A stretch of DNA of 53,852 bases. It comes from a bacterium. Its GTDB lineage: Bacteria > Zixibacteria > MSB-5A5 > GN15 > FEB-12. The position numbers were made by a program, and so were the translations under genes. Within the stretch, counting starts at the first letter, position 1. Each line of letters opens with the position of its first letter. Of this stretch, positions 14,804 through 24,360 are shown one piece after another. The notes under the pieces are model-generated. The model saw only the letters and a list, made by a program, of their open reading frames with translations, did not search any database and was not told the DNA's origin. The stretch covers positions 1 through 53,852 of the forward strand of contig JAUWIB010000087.1 in the NCBI GenBank assembly GCA_030605565.1, in the 5' to 3' direction.

Positions 14804-15706
14804 TTAACCCTCTTTCATAACTTCTTCGTACTTACTTGCAAAAATCCCATTTTCAATTCTTAAACAAGGAATACCTCCAACAATTGGATAGACAACCAAA
14901 GCTTCTGGGCTAAACAACATGCCGCCAATTCTTTTTAAAGGAGTCTTGAATTTCGGGCAAGCAAGAACATCGGAGGGCAATTCGGTATCACTGTCTTTAC
15001 GAATAATAGTTAATGCAGTAGGATTCAGTGAATTTGAAGTATAGGGGAATAGTTTATGTTCTATCACATCATAACCAAGCAAATCGGAGATTCCCTTCAG
15101 ATTCTTGCAGTACCCGTGAGAATCCATTCTTTTTCTTGCTTCATCATTGGCAAGTTCGTATCCAGGTTCTAAAAGAATCAAGAATTTCCCTGCAACCCGA
15201 TATAACTCTCGCAAAATCGGTTCTTCATTGCCGCCGTTGGGTTCTATAGAATGCGATGTATATACAATATCAATGGAATTATCGAGAAACGGAATATTAA
15301 GCAGGTCTCCAGAACAAAGCACAGTATTGATGATGCCTTTGCTATGAAGCCATTTTTCTGCATATGTGACTCTTGACCAGCTTAAGTCAAATCCATAACT
15401 GTCGATTTCATTTCCCAAATTTCTCAATACGCCAGAAAATGTAGTTGCCTCCCCAATGCCCGCTTCTAGTACAGACACAGGCTCGTACAAAGATAGCATC
15501 GTCCTGGCTATTTCTCTTGAATATTCTTCCTTGTGTTCTGCTATCTCCTCATTTTCCATAGCAGCAATGTAACTTCCCGTCTGCAGATCATAGGAAACTT
15601 CGATAATTTCTCGTGTGTTATATTCCACACCCATTTCACGGCGCATAAATGCACTTATATTCTGTCCTTGATTGTACAGCTTTTTTAATTGAAGTGGTGT
15701 CGGCAT
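14804..15706 (-). CDS. SAM-dependent methyltransferase with Trm112-like tail, probably horizontally acquired
   Basis: Class I SAM methyltransferase, 300 residues from the ATG at 15706 (MPTPLQLKKLYNQGQNISAF), chosen because AAGGAG lies 9 bases upstream; an in-frame ATG at 15748 lacks this. Motif I is VLEAGIGEATTF; later DIVYTSHSIEPNGG marks the motif II region. The last 60 residues (LACPKFKTPLKR...YPIVGGIPCL) resemble the Trm112/UPF0434 fold that often ends such methyltransferases, but with the second zinc cysteine missing. The gene is visibly AT-richer than both neighbours and stands alone on the minus strand, which suggests transfer. Substrate unknown; a small metabolite or sugar is likely. 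Confidence 0.8.
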   Translation of the reverse strand: MPTPLQLKKLYNQGQNISAFMRREMGVEYNTREIIEVSYDLQTGSYIAAMENEEIAEHKEEYSREIARTMLSLYEPVSVLEAGIGEATTFSGVLRNLGNEIDSYGFDLSWSRVTYAEKWLHSKGIINTVLCSGDLLNIPFLDNSIDIVYTSHSIEPNGGNEEPILRELYRVAGKFLILLEPGYELANDEARKRMDSHGYCKNLKGISDLLGYDVIEHKLFPYTSNSLNPTALTIIRKDSDTELPSDVLACPKFKTPLKRIGGMLFSPEALVVYPIVGGIPCLRIENGIFASKYEEVMKEG

Positions 15707-15800
15707 ATGTTCATTCTCCTTTATGTGGGCTAACATAATACTATACAACGCCTTTCCGCGGCGGATGTGACCTGCCGCTCTTGTCTGACATGTACTTATG

Positions 15801-15842
15801 TGTCAGGTCACAATCCCGTTTTCACGGGATCAAGACCTGACA
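15801..15842. repeat. Inverted repeat downstream of the histidine kinase gene
   Basis: TGTCAGGTC at the left and GACCTGACA at the right enclose an inner pair TCCCGT / ACGGGA. It may be a terminator-type hairpin for the minus-strand kinase gene ending at 15926, though no T-run adjoins it. Confidence 0.5.
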
Positions 15843-15925
15843 CAACGGCACAAGGGGGTTTTTCGACACTCTTTCCGTCCTGCCACAAATCAGGATTTTC
15901 AAGATACACCTTTCCTGCTGGTCAC

Positions 15926-18900
15926 CTACTTCGCCGGTATGGTAATCCTGAATTCGGAACCCGAACCTTCACGATTCACAACCTCGATTCTTCCACCGTG
16001 CTCTTTGACAATACCGTAGCTGATTGAGAGACCCAACCCAGTGCCCTGGTCGACGTCTTTGGTAGTGAAAAAGGGAGCAAACACCTTGTCCAGATCTTCT
16101 TCGGGAATGCCGCAGCCAGTGTCAGAGAAACTGACAACGACATTTTCCCCGTCAGATTCAGTAGTAATCGTCAGCCTTCCTCCATCCGGCATAGCATCCT
16201 GCGCGTTGAGGATGATATTCAGGAATACCTGTTGCATCTGCTCGCCGCCGATGAATACGTCAGTCAGGGACTCACCGAAATGACGATCCAACTCGATATG
16301 GCTCTTTGCCAATTGCGAACTCACCAGTGACAGGGTTGTTTTAAGGAGATCGTTGATGTTGTGCCGTGACTTCGCAGTGGGCTGTTGCCTGGAGAAGACC
16401 AAAAGATCGTTGACGATATCCCGAATCCTTCGAGTGACGCGTAACATCCTATCGACACCTTCTGCGTCTTGTGAGTAGTCCAGGATCTTCCCGGTCTTGA
16501 CCGTCTGAAGTGTACCATACAGCACTGACAGAGGGTTATTGACCTCATGGGCCACGCCTGCGGCCAGGCGCCCCACTGTTCGCAATCTATCGGCGTGCAT
16601 GAGCTGGGCACGATGCTCAGCCTCCTTTTGTGTGGCCTGCACCAACGGCGTGACATCGCTGACCGTACATACCACTCCGCCGGCCGTCGTGCCTTTGCCG
16701 TAGGGCGAGCATGTCAGATCGAACCAGGCGGTACTGCCGTCTTGAGCCGGCTCACTGAATCTGCACGTGCACTGTGTGTCTCCGCCGGTCGTGTAGAAGC
16801 CTTGTTTTATACATAGTGGGAAACCATGCTTGGATCCAAAGACATCGTCAATGAACTCACCGACGCAGCTACCGCGAAGGCCACGCATCCTCTCCGCTAT
16901 GCTGTCCATATTGCTGTTGGCCCAGGTGATGCGTGCCTCGCTGTCAAGGAGACCCAACCCGATAGGAACACTGGCCAGAATTCCCTTGTGCAACCGGGTC
17001 AATTGCCTGAGTTCTTCCTCCAGGTGCTTGCGTTCGGTGATGTTGCGGCTGAGAGCAATCAGACGGCCCTCGGTTTCTTGGAGATCACCTTTCGCCGCTA
17101 TCGAGAGTTCGAACCAGGCGGGACCGGAGGGTAGATCGAGCTTGAATGTAGCCCCTGTGTGATTTCCAGATTCGACCGCCTCACTGATTGCGTTCATTAT
17201 GGTTCGGGCGGCATCTTCAGGCAAAACCTCGCTTACTGTTTTGCCAATGAATTCCTCGGGGCGAACGAAGAGCTCAGAGATTCGCTTCGCACGATAACTG
17301 TAAAATCGCCCGTCACGATCGATTTCAAACATCAGGTCGGGCAGGGCAGTGAGGGTAGCCTCGAGTTGTTGGTTTGCCTGTCGCAGGGCCTGCTGGGCAC
17401 GTTTACGTTCTTCCTCGTTACTGAGGGCGCGCGCAAGAGTGGATATGACCCGTATTTCAACCTCAGTGAATTGTCTTGGCTCGACATCCACGACGCAGAG
17501 AGAACCGATCGCTTCTCCACCCAAGTGTATCGGGAACCCGAGATACGATCGCAAAGCGTATCTTCCGACATTGGGGTCGGTTCGTTCATACACGGTTCCG
17601 TCGAGTTCCTCAATTATGACCGACCTGTCGCCGCCCCTGATTGTCGCCTCATAGCATATGTGACCGTCGGGTGTGTCCCTGCGTTCGATGTCGGTTGGCG
17701 CCATAGACTCAGACAAGATGACCAGTGAGTTATCTGAGCGATCAAGTTGATTATAAAGCGAATAAGCTCCACCGATAATGCTGAGGGCCTGTTCTACAAT
17801 GATCTCCATGTTTCTATCGGGGTTGATTCCAAGCCGGAGGAATATCTCATTCAACCGTTCGTTGCTTTCCTCGGCCCGCTTGCGCTCGGTGATATCACGG
17901 AAATACCAGATTCGGCCGTAGTTCTCACCGTTGATGCCAATGAGAGGTGTGGAGAATCTGTCGAGTATCCGGCCGTCCTTGAGTTCGATCTCGTCTCTGC
18001 TTTTGCTCTCTGGATGGTCATACAGGTAGGTGACTTTCTCCACGATGTCGTCTGGGTTCTTGACCATGGTTGTAGTGTGCCGGGCAATTATCTCATCGTC
18101 ATCCCCGGAGTCCAGCAATTGCTGAGGCACGCACCACATCTCGATAAAACGCTTATTGCAGAGGATTACCTTTCGCTCATTACTTACGGCCAGAATCCCA
18201 TCAATCGTAGCTTCAGATTGTGCTTCCAGCAGGGCGGTTTTGAGACCAAGTTCTTTCTCGGCCTGTTTGCGCTCGGTGATGTCTGTGTCCGTACCCAACA
18301 TGCGAATCAGTTTGCCGTAGTCATCACGTATCGCCGTTCCCCGGGCCAGGAACCACCGAATACTCCCGTCCTTGTGCAGCATACGATGCGCCAACTCAAA
18401 GTAAGGTGTCTCTCCGTTGAAGTGCCGGTTGGCCTCGTGTCCCACCGCATCGACGTCATCGGGGTGAACCCTCTTGCCCCAGTCATCCATGTGGTTACGA
18501 ATCTCGTGGTCCTCGTAGCCGAGCAGCGCCTTCAGACGGGGATCGACATAGATATCATTCGTCTTGAGGTCCCAGTCCCAGACCCCCACCATTCCGGATT
18601 CAGTGGCCATCCGGTATCTTTTTTCACTCTCCCTCAGCGCTTCCTCGGCCTGTCTGCGCTTGATGGTCTGAGCCAGATCGGTAGCGGCCGAGCGAAGGAA
18701 GTCCTGTTCGACCGGTTCCCATTTGCGAGGCGAAGTGCAGTTGTCGAAACCGATGAATCCACAGAACTCGCCGTCGACCGTGACAGGTATTACTAAAATC
18801 GCCTTGATACCCTGTTTTTCCAGGAGGGGTTGCTCATCGGGGGGAAGATCAGCCACAAGGTCGGAAATGGCCATACCACGGGAAAGCAACTCCGCCCACC

Positions 18901-19642
18901 GATAGTAGCTCTCATCCACCGGAATGTCCTGCAGGTCCGGGCTGTCTATCTGCGACTCGATTCCCTCGGCACACCACTCAGCAACCTGACTGACCAGCAG
19001 TCGGCCGTCCTTGTCTTGATGAGTCAGGAACACATAGACGCGACTCGCGAGTGAAGCGGGACCGATAATGTCCACAAAACTCTGATAAGGGATATCGCCC
19101 TGGTGCGGCAAGAGCAGGACCGAAGCGGCATTCAGCGCCTTCAAATAGCGCTCGCGGGTGCGTAGCGCCTGTTCGGCCCGCTTCCGATCCGTGATGTCTT
19201 CGACGGTACCATCATAGTACATTGTATCCCCGGACACATCACGAACAGCCCGGACACTTTCACGTACAAACAGGGTGGCGCCGTCACGACGCTGCCACGA
19301 GTGTTCGAGCCCAATGACCTGCCCCTCCTTATCGACTCTCTCCAGAAACTCTGAGCGTTCATAACCCGGCTCGTAACCGTTCTCGTTCAGATTATATCCG
19401 GTAAGTTCATCAAACGACTTATAGCCCAACATGGCAAGAAGCGCGGGGTTTGCGGCCAGGATCTGTCCATCGCGAGTCGTTTGATACATACCGATGGCAG
19501 TATGCTCAAACATCTGCTGGAACCGTTCGTCCGATCCGGACGCCGTCTCCAGTTTCTGTTGAAGTTCAACTATCTGCGCGTGAAGCCTGTTCACCTCGTC
19601 TGCGATCCGGCTATCCGTCTCGGGCTTTTCTTTCCGGCCCAT
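15926..19642 (-). CDS. Multi-PAS/GAF hybrid-sensor histidine kinase
   Basis: A soluble sensor kinase of 1238 residues with no membrane segment, so it senses an internal signal. Order seen: coiled coil; PAS (about 40-155, ending DITDRKRAEQAL); GAF (about 165-335); PAS (345-465, with YEDHEIR); PAS (475-590); GAF (600-770); PAS (790-900); PAS (915-1020, with several Cys); then HisKA with the phospho-His in AAGVAHEVNNPLSVL and a HATPase with NIILNAQDA, DTGCGIPEED and GTGLGLSISYGI. No receiver domain is attached. The response regulator gene lies directly upstream on the same strand (209-base gap), so the two form a two-component pair. The GAF domain near 600-770 resembles those binding small effectors; the ligand is unknown. 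Confidence 0.92.
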   Translation of the reverse strand: MGRKEKPETDSRIADEVNRLHAQIVELQQKLETASGSDERFQQMFEHTAIGMYQTTRDGQILAANPALLAMLGYKSFDELTGYNLNENGYEPGYERSEFLERVDKEGQVIGLEHSWQRRDGATLFVRESVRAVRDVSGDTMYYDGTVEDITDRKRAEQALRTRERYLKALNAASVLLLPHQGDIPYQSFVDIIGPASLASRVYVFLTHQDKDGRLLVSQVAEWCAEGIESQIDSPDLQDIPVDESYYRWAELLSRGMAISDLVADLPPDEQPLLEKQGIKAILVIPVTVDGEFCGFIGFDNCTSPRKWEPVEQDFLRSAATDLAQTIKRRQAEEALRESEKRYRMATESGMVGVWDWDLKTNDIYVDPRLKALLGYEDHEIRNHMDDWGKRVHPDDVDAVGHEANRHFNGETPYFELAHRMLHKDGSIRWFLARGTAIRDDYGKLIRMLGTDTDITERKQAEKELGLKTALLEAQSEATIDGILAVSNERKVILCNKRFIEMWCVPQQLLDSGDDDEIIARHTTTMVKNPDDIVEKVTYLYDHPESKSRDEIELKDGRILDRFSTPLIGINGENYGRIWYFRDITERKRAEESNERLNEIFLRLGINPDRNMEIIVEQALSIIGGAYSLYNQLDRSDNSLVILSESMAPTDIERRDTPDGHICYEATIRGGDRSVIIEELDGTVYERTDPNVGRYALRSYLGFPIHLGGEAIGSLCVVDVEPRQFTEVEIRVISTLARALSNEEERKRAQQALRQANQQLEATLTALPDLMFEIDRDGRFYSYRAKRISELFVRPEEFIGKTVSEVLPEDAARTIMNAISEAVESGNHTGATFKLDLPSGPAWFELSIAAKGDLQETEGRLIALSRNITERKHLEEELRQLTRLHKGILASVPIGLGLLDSEARITWANSNMDSIAERMRGLRGSCVGEFIDDVFGSKHGFPLCIKQGFYTTGGDTQCTCRFSEPAQDGSTAWFDLTCSPYGKGTTAGGVVCTVSDVTPLVQATQKEAEHRAQLMHADRLRTVGRLAAGVAHEVNNPLSVLYGTLQTVKTGKILDYSQDAEGVDRMLRVTRRIRDIVNDLLVFSRQQPTAKSRHNINDLLKTTLSLVSSQLAKSHIELDRHFGESLTDVFIGGEQMQQVFLNIILNAQDAMPDGGRLTITTESDGENVVVSFSDTGCGIPEEDLDKVFAPFFTTKDVDQGTGLGLSISYGIVKEHGGRIEVVNREGSGSEFRITIPAK

Positions 19643-19851
19643 ATCTATCTGCCTGTAATGTTTGCTTACCTACATTTCACTCCAGAATCGTCCTGCCGAC
19701 AACCACGGCTGCCTCGCCGAAGTACATCCGGTGAATACCGGTCAAGAGGACACCCTGACATTGCAAATCGACGGGTGACCACTGGAAACTCGATTGTCGC
19801 TATCATCTGTGGCTCCGGCCGGACCAACTGGTCTCTGTCGTTCATCGTCCA

Positions 19852-20466
19852 CTAAAGTCCCTTGAAGAACTGCTCCAAAGGTGCATCCAGCGCCGCCGCC
19901 AACCGAGACACAGTTGAGATCGAAGGAGATGACTTGGCGTGCTCCACCTGAGAAATCAAACTCGGTGAAAGCCCGGTCCGATTGGCCAGTTGACGCAAGC
20001 TCAGTTTCTGTTTGCCACGCAGTCGGCGGACCTCATTGGCGATCTGTTCTATCGCCTCCTGATTCAGGTTGGTGCGAAGGCCGTAGTGCTTTATGGCCCT
20101 GTCCAAGGTAGCGATCAGTTCATCAACTTCAAACGGTTTGGTTAGGAAATCGAAAGCCAGCCCGCGCATCGCCTCCACCGCCCGATCGAATGTGGGGTAA
20201 CCCGAGAGCAAGATGATACAGATATCCTTGTCGATCTGGCGAATCTTTCTCAGCAGTTCCAAACCGTCGATCTTTGGCATAACGACATCGAGAATGACAA
20301 TCTGAAACATCTCATCCTGAAGAATCGATACCGTCATTAACGGGTCCGTCGAATACCGTACCACGAAGTTCGCGTTGGTTAGGAGCTGCTCAAGGTGTTC
20401 GCAAACATCCTGATCATCATCGATGATGAGAACCTTGATTTCTCTCTGGGTTGAATGTGTTGTCAT
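19852..20466 (-). CDS. Response regulator with REC and XRE-type helix-turn-helix
   Basis: 204 residues from ATG 20466 (MTTHSTQREIKVLIIDDDQD); the frame extends further upstream, but those residues look non-coding. The receiver domain carries the acidic DDD near 16-18, phospho-acceptor D60 in VILDVVMP, T/S in LLSGYP and K in LTKPF. The C-terminal 65 residues (LRGKQKLSLRQLANRTGLSP...ISQVEHAKSSPSISTVSRL) form a Cro/C1-type helix-turn-helix, an uncommon output domain compared with OmpR, LuxR or Fis types. It is encoded ahead of the large kinase and probably phosphorylated by it. Targets unknown. Confidence 0.9.
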   Translation of the reverse strand: MTTHSTQREIKVLIIDDDQDVCEHLEQLLTNANFVVRYSTDPLMTVSILQDEMFQIVILDVVMPKIDGLELLRKIRQIDKDICIILLSGYPTFDRAVEAMRGLAFDFLTKPFEVDELIATLDRAIKHYGLRTNLNQEAIEQIANEVRRLRGKQKLSLRQLANRTGLSPSLISQVEHAKSSPSISTVSRLAAALDAPLEQFFKGL

Positions 20467-21106
20467 CCGAACGAAGTCCTTCTTGGTTGTCAATACCCTA
20501 TTGACATGTAGCGTGGTTGTTGGTGCCCATGTCAAGCAAGAACTCGTCACGACGCCAGTTTCGCGATGAGGCCGTGCAGCAAGAACGTCCGGATGTTGGA
20601 GCCTGGCAGTGAGGTTTCGTGTTCTGAGTGATTGGTCTCGTGCGGCGAGACTAAGCCTCAATTAACTTCAGTGAATAGGCCGCCTGTTCGTGAGACCGTC
20701 ATAGGCTCGGGTCTTCGTTCTTCTCCGAACAACAACGCGCCGGCAAGAGTATCGACAACCCCCTCGAAAAAACAGTTGACTTATCCCAACCTTCTGTTAT
20801 AATTTGTTTTGAGAGAATGAGTTACGTATTCTGTCGGAATGGTCTCTGCCAGCCACTCACGGGTATGGATCATGGTGGCCGCGGACACGTTTCTTCGAAT
20901 GTCTGAATGAATAATACGCCGGACGTGTCATGTCTGGTTCTGGTTGGTCTGATCTGCTGAGGTCTTGTTGAGTTCAAATCCTGTGGTTGTGCCAATAGCA
21001 ACTGATCACATGTTTAGTGGTGACGACGCGGTTGGATCAAACCGACAAGAATGACAGACGAGGCGATAGTCAGATACCGTGAAGTTACGGTGAGGAACAA
21101 GAGGTT
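20467..21106. other. Divergent intergenic region with a strong promoter and a long leader
   Basis: Separates the response regulator (minus) from the carboxypeptidase (plus). It contains the promoter listed at 20776-20803 and then about 300 untranslated bases. A small hairpin ACCGT-gaagtt-ACGGT (21076-21091) stands just before the start region. No open frame worth reporting. Confidence 0.6.
20776..20803 (+). promoter_or_regulatory. Sigma70-type promoter of the carboxypeptidase gene
   Basis: TTGACT (20776-20781), 16-base spacer, TATAAT (20798-20803). Near-consensus. The predicted start near 20810 leaves a leader of about 297 bases before ATG 21107. Confidence 0.65.
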
Positions 21107-24100
21107 ATGATAAAGAAATCAGTGCTGACAACTATGCTACTGCTGCTGCTGTCGTCGATGGCGGCTGGTTCCGATTTCAACGGTGAGACTTACCTGAAAC
21201 TCACAATTGACGACAGAAGTGAACTTGACAAACTGAGTCGAGTAGTGTCGATCGACAATGTCCGGGGCGAGGTCGTTTATGCTTACACGCACGAGGACAA
21301 TCTCGAGGTTCTTACGACGATGGGTTACCACTACGAGATCCTGCCACATCCCTCGACTTTGATCGATCCCGTAATGTCGGCGGACAAGGCCGCCATCAAG
21401 GATTGGGATGTCTATCCAACGTATGACGCCTACCTCAGCATGATGTATCAATTCGCCATTGACTACCCGACGATATGTCGCATCGAGAATATCGGCAGCT
21501 CGGTCGAGGGGCGGGCGCTGTTGTTTGCCGTAATCTCCGACAACATCTCGGTCGAGGAAGACGAGCCGGAGGTGATGCACACCGGCACCATGCACGGCGA
21601 TGAGACGGCCGGCTATGTGCTGTTGCTTCGGCTGATCGACTCTCTGCTCACCTCATACGGCACGGATCCGCGTATCACGAGTTTGGTCGATGACATGGAG
21701 ATCTGGATCAACCCCCTGGCCAACCCGGACGGCACCTACAACGGCGGCAACCACACCGTCTCCGGCGCCACGCGCTACAACGCCAACGGCTACGATCTCA
21801 ACCGTAACTTTCCTGATCCTGAAGACGGACCTAATCCCGGTGGTACTTGGCAACCGGAAACAATCGCCATGATGAACCTGGCGGAAGCACACAGCTTTGT
21901 TATCTCTGCCAATCATCACGGCGGCGCCGAAGTGGTCAACTACCCGTGGGATACCTGGGTACAGCGTCATGCCGATGATGCCTGGTGGCAGGACATCAGC
22001 CACGCTTATGCCGACTCCGCTCAGGAGTACAGTCCCTCGGGCTATATGGATGGCTTCAATGACGGCATCACTAATGGCTATGATTGGTACAGCATCGCCG
22101 GTGGTCGCCAGGACTACATGACCTACTTCCAGGGTTGCCGCGAGGCTACGATCGAACTTTCCAATAACAAGATGCCCCCTGCCAGCCAGCTTCCGGCATT
22201 CTGGGTGGGTAACCGGGTGTCGCTGTTGCAGTGGCTTGAGAACGGGCTCTACGGCATTCGCGGCGTGGTCACGAATCTCAACACCGGCGTGCCGGTGGCG
22301 GCGATGATCGAGGTGCTCAGTCACGATGTCGACAGCAGCTACGTATACACCGATCCCGATGTCGGTAATTATCATCGCATGATCGAAGCAGGCAGTTGGG
22401 ACCTTCGCTTCACGGCGCTTGGATACATACCGCAAAGTATCTATGGCGTGACTGCCAGTGATTTCAACGCTACTGTTCTCAATGTTCAAATGGAGCCGCT
22501 GTCGACCGATCCGGCGATGGAGTTTGTCAGCCATAACGCCGGTCTCATAGACCCCGGCGACGCCGTTTCCATGAACGTCACGCTGGTCAATAACGGCGGC
22601 GGTGACGCTACCAACCTTGCCGGTACTCTGACCTGCGCCGACAGCTTTGTGACCATAACTCAAGACTACTCCACCTATCCGACCATTACGGCGCTGGGCG
22701 GCACCGGAGCATCCAACAATGCCTACCAGTTCAACGTCTCGTCCGGTTGTCCCGAGGAGCATCCGATAGATTTTGTTCTGCAGTTGCTTGGTGACGATTA
22801 CACCGACAGCGTAGCTTTCTCATTGACCGTGGGGCTCAAGGTTGAGGACTTCGAGAGCGCCGGTTTCGCATCTTATCCCTGGGCGATGTCGGGCAATCAA
22901 AGCTGGGTGGTCAGCAGTACCGCCTATGAGGGAAGCTATGCAGCCAAGTCGGGACCGATCACGCACAACCAGACGAGCACTATGTCGGTAACCTTGAACG
23001 GTCTGACGGCCGGTACCATCAGTTTCTACTACAAGGTATCCTCTGAGGCCAACTACGATTACCTGCGGTTCTACATCGACGGGGCCCAGAAAGGACAATG
23101 GTCGGGCACCGTCAACTGGACATTGGCTGAGTACCCGGTTGGCGATGGCGACCACACTTTCCGATGGACCTACTCAAAAGACGGCTCGCAGTCCGTCGGC
23201 AGCGACTGTGGTTGGGTGGACTACATAACTTTCCCGGCGACAGATTCCGACCGGGATGGCGATGGTGTTCTCAACGCTGAGGACAATTGCCCGGACATCT
23301 ACAACCCACTCCAGGAGGACGGTGACCTCGACGGTGTAGGTGACATCTGCGATAACTGTGCTTCGATCTCCAACCCCAATCAGGAAGATGACGACGTCGA
23401 TGGTGTCGGTAATGTCTGCGACAATTGTCCGACTGTCTACAATCCGTCCCAGACCGACAGTGACGGTGATGAGTACGGCGATGTCTGCGATAACTGTGTT
23501 TCCCTATACAACCCGCTGCAGGAGGATGGTGACCTCGATGATGTCGGTGACGTTTGCGACAATTGTGCTTCGATCTCCAACCCCAATCAGGAGGATGACG
23601 ACGTCGATGGTGTCGGTAATGTCTGTGACAATTGTCCGACGATCGGTAATCCGCTACAGGAGGACGGCGACAACGACGGGCACGGCGACGCCTGTGACAA
23701 CTGCGATGAAGTTTACAATCCGTTGCAGGAAGATGCTGACTGGGACGGAGTAGGTGACAGTTGCGATAACTGCGTACAGCAAAACAACCCATCACAGACG
23801 GATACCGACCTTGACGGTTGGGGCGATGCCTGTGACAACTGCGTTGATGATCCAAATCCACTGCAGGAAGATATCGACGCCGACGCCGTAGGCGACAGTT
23901 GTGACAACTGTCCGACCGTTTACAACCCGCAGCAGGAAGACGCTGACAGCAACGGGGTTGGCGATGCCTGCGACTTCGTTTGCGGTGATATCGACAACTC
24001 CGGCAACGGTCCCGATATCAGCGATCTCGTATATCTGGTTGATTGGATGTTCATTGGAGGACCGGCGCCTGAAAACTGGGCCGCCGCCGACGTTAACGGC

Positions 24101-24184
24101 TCCGGCGGCTACGCCGATATTGAGGACCTCGTCTACCTGGTGGACTACATGTTCAACGGCGGCCCGGCGCCAACCTGTTATTGA
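21107..24184 (+). CDS. Secreted M14-type zinc carboxypeptidase with thrombospondin type 3 repeats and dockerin-like end
   Basis: An exported peptidase of 1025 residues with a signal peptide (MIKKSVLTTMLLLLLSSMAA). The M14 domain (about 100-375) has zinc ligands in MHGDETAGY (HxxE) and NHHGGAEV, substrate-binding NPDGT and DLNRNFPD, and catalytic E in CREATIELS. A CarboxypepD-regulatory-like domain follows (IRGVVTNLNTGVPVAAMIEV), then a beta-sandwich with YEGSYAAKSGP. Ten Ca-binding thrombospondin type 3 repeats (NCPDIYNP...) span about 725-960. The end carries two dockerin-like motifs, DISDLVYLVDWMFIGGPAP and DIEDLVYLVDYMFNGGPAP. It is preceded by a strong promoter and followed by a terminator. 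It probably digests external peptides or cell-wall material at or beyond the outer membrane. Confidence 0.93.
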   Translation: MIKKSVLTTMLLLLLSSMAAGSDFNGETYLKLTIDDRSELDKLSRVVSIDNVRGEVVYAYTHEDNLEVLTTMGYHYEILPHPSTLIDPVMSADKAAIKDWDVYPTYDAYLSMMYQFAIDYPTICRIENIGSSVEGRALLFAVISDNISVEEDEPEVMHTGTMHGDETAGYVLLLRLIDSLLTSYGTDPRITSLVDDMEIWINPLANPDGTYNGGNHTVSGATRYNANGYDLNRNFPDPEDGPNPGGTWQPETIAMMNLAEAHSFVISANHHGGAEVVNYPWDTWVQRHADDAWWQDISHAYADSAQEYSPSGYMDGFNDGITNGYDWYSIAGGRQDYMTYFQGCREATIELSNNKMPPASQLPAFWVGNRVSLLQWLENGLYGIRGVVTNLNTGVPVAAMIEVLSHDVDSSYVYTDPDVGNYHRMIEAGSWDLRFTALGYIPQSIYGVTASDFNATVLNVQMEPLSTDPAMEFVSHNAGLIDPGDAVSMNVTLVNNGGGDATNLAGTLTCADSFVTITQDYSTYPTITALGGTGASNNAYQFNVSSGCPEEHPIDFVLQLLGDDYTDSVAFSLTVGLKVEDFESAGFASYPWAMSGNQSWVVSSTAYEGSYAAKSGPITHNQTSTMSVTLNGLTAGTISFYYKVSSEANYDYLRFYIDGAQKGQWSGTVNWTLAEYPVGDGDHTFRWTYSKDGSQSVGSDCGWVDYITFPATDSDRDGDGVLNAEDNCPDIYNPLQEDGDLDGVGDICDNCASISNPNQEDDDVDGVGNVCDNCPTVYNPSQTDSDGDEYGDVCDNCVSLYNPLQEDGDLDDVGDVCDNCASISNPNQEDDDVDGVGNVCDNCPTIGNPLQEDGDNDGHGDACDNCDEVYNPLQEDADWDGVGDSCDNCVQQNNPSQTDTDLDGWGDACDNCVDDPNPLQEDIDADAVGDSCDNCPTVYNPQQEDADSNGVGDACDFVCGDIDNSGNGPDISDLVYLVDWMFIGGPAPENWAAADVNGSGGYADIEDLVYLVDYMFNGGPAPTCY

Positions 24185-24198
24185 TCGGCCCAAGGCTG

Positions 24199-24228
24199 CG
24201 GCGGGATCGAAATGGGCCCGCCGTTTTT
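24199..24228 (+). terminator. Intrinsic terminator of the carboxypeptidase gene
   Basis: CGGCGGG (24199-24205) pairs with CCCGCCG (24217-24223), followed by TTTTT. It lies 15 bases after the stop codon. Confidence 0.8.
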
Positions 24229-24251
24229 CCACTGGTCTAAAGCGATCTTAG

Positions 24252-24287
24252 GTGATGTACTGTAGGCCGCCGCCTACAGTACATCAC
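24252..24287. terminator. Perfect 16-bp hairpin between convergent genes
   Basis: GTGATGTACTGTAGGC and its exact complement enclose CGCC. It stands between the converging carboxypeptidase and nucleotidyltransferase genes. There is no T-run, so it may be a two-way stop, an RNA-protecting hairpin or part of a repeat element. Confidence 0.55.
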
Positions 24288-24299
24288 ACAGCTGCGACG

Positions 24300-24328
24300 C
24301 ATTAGGACATACGCCGCGCACAGAATAT
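24300..24328. repeat. Dispersed intergenic repeat, family 1 (copy B, core only)
   Basis: The block cattaGGACATACGCCGCGCA followed by cagaatat matches the cores at 7978-8005, 41730-41758 and 51845-51874. The GGCAGAC palindrome of other copies is absent here and the 16-bp hairpin stands in its place. Confidence 0.65.
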
Positions 24329-24360
24329 CGCGTGCGTAGCGCGAAAGTGTGGCTTGCCAC

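Noticed and set aside
17747-18796. 349-codon plus-strand frame opposite the histidine kinase
   Set aside because: It is antisense to well-defined PAS and GAF domains; the frame is open only through codon bias.
21653-22762. 369-codon minus-strand frame opposite the carboxypeptidase
   Set aside because: It is antisense to catalytic M14 motifs, and the Val/Ile/Gly-rich product shows no domain.
23271-23861. Long minus-strand His/Arg-rich frame under the carboxypeptidase repeats
   Set aside because: It is the antisense shadow of the repeated NCxxxxNP codons, with no start signal.
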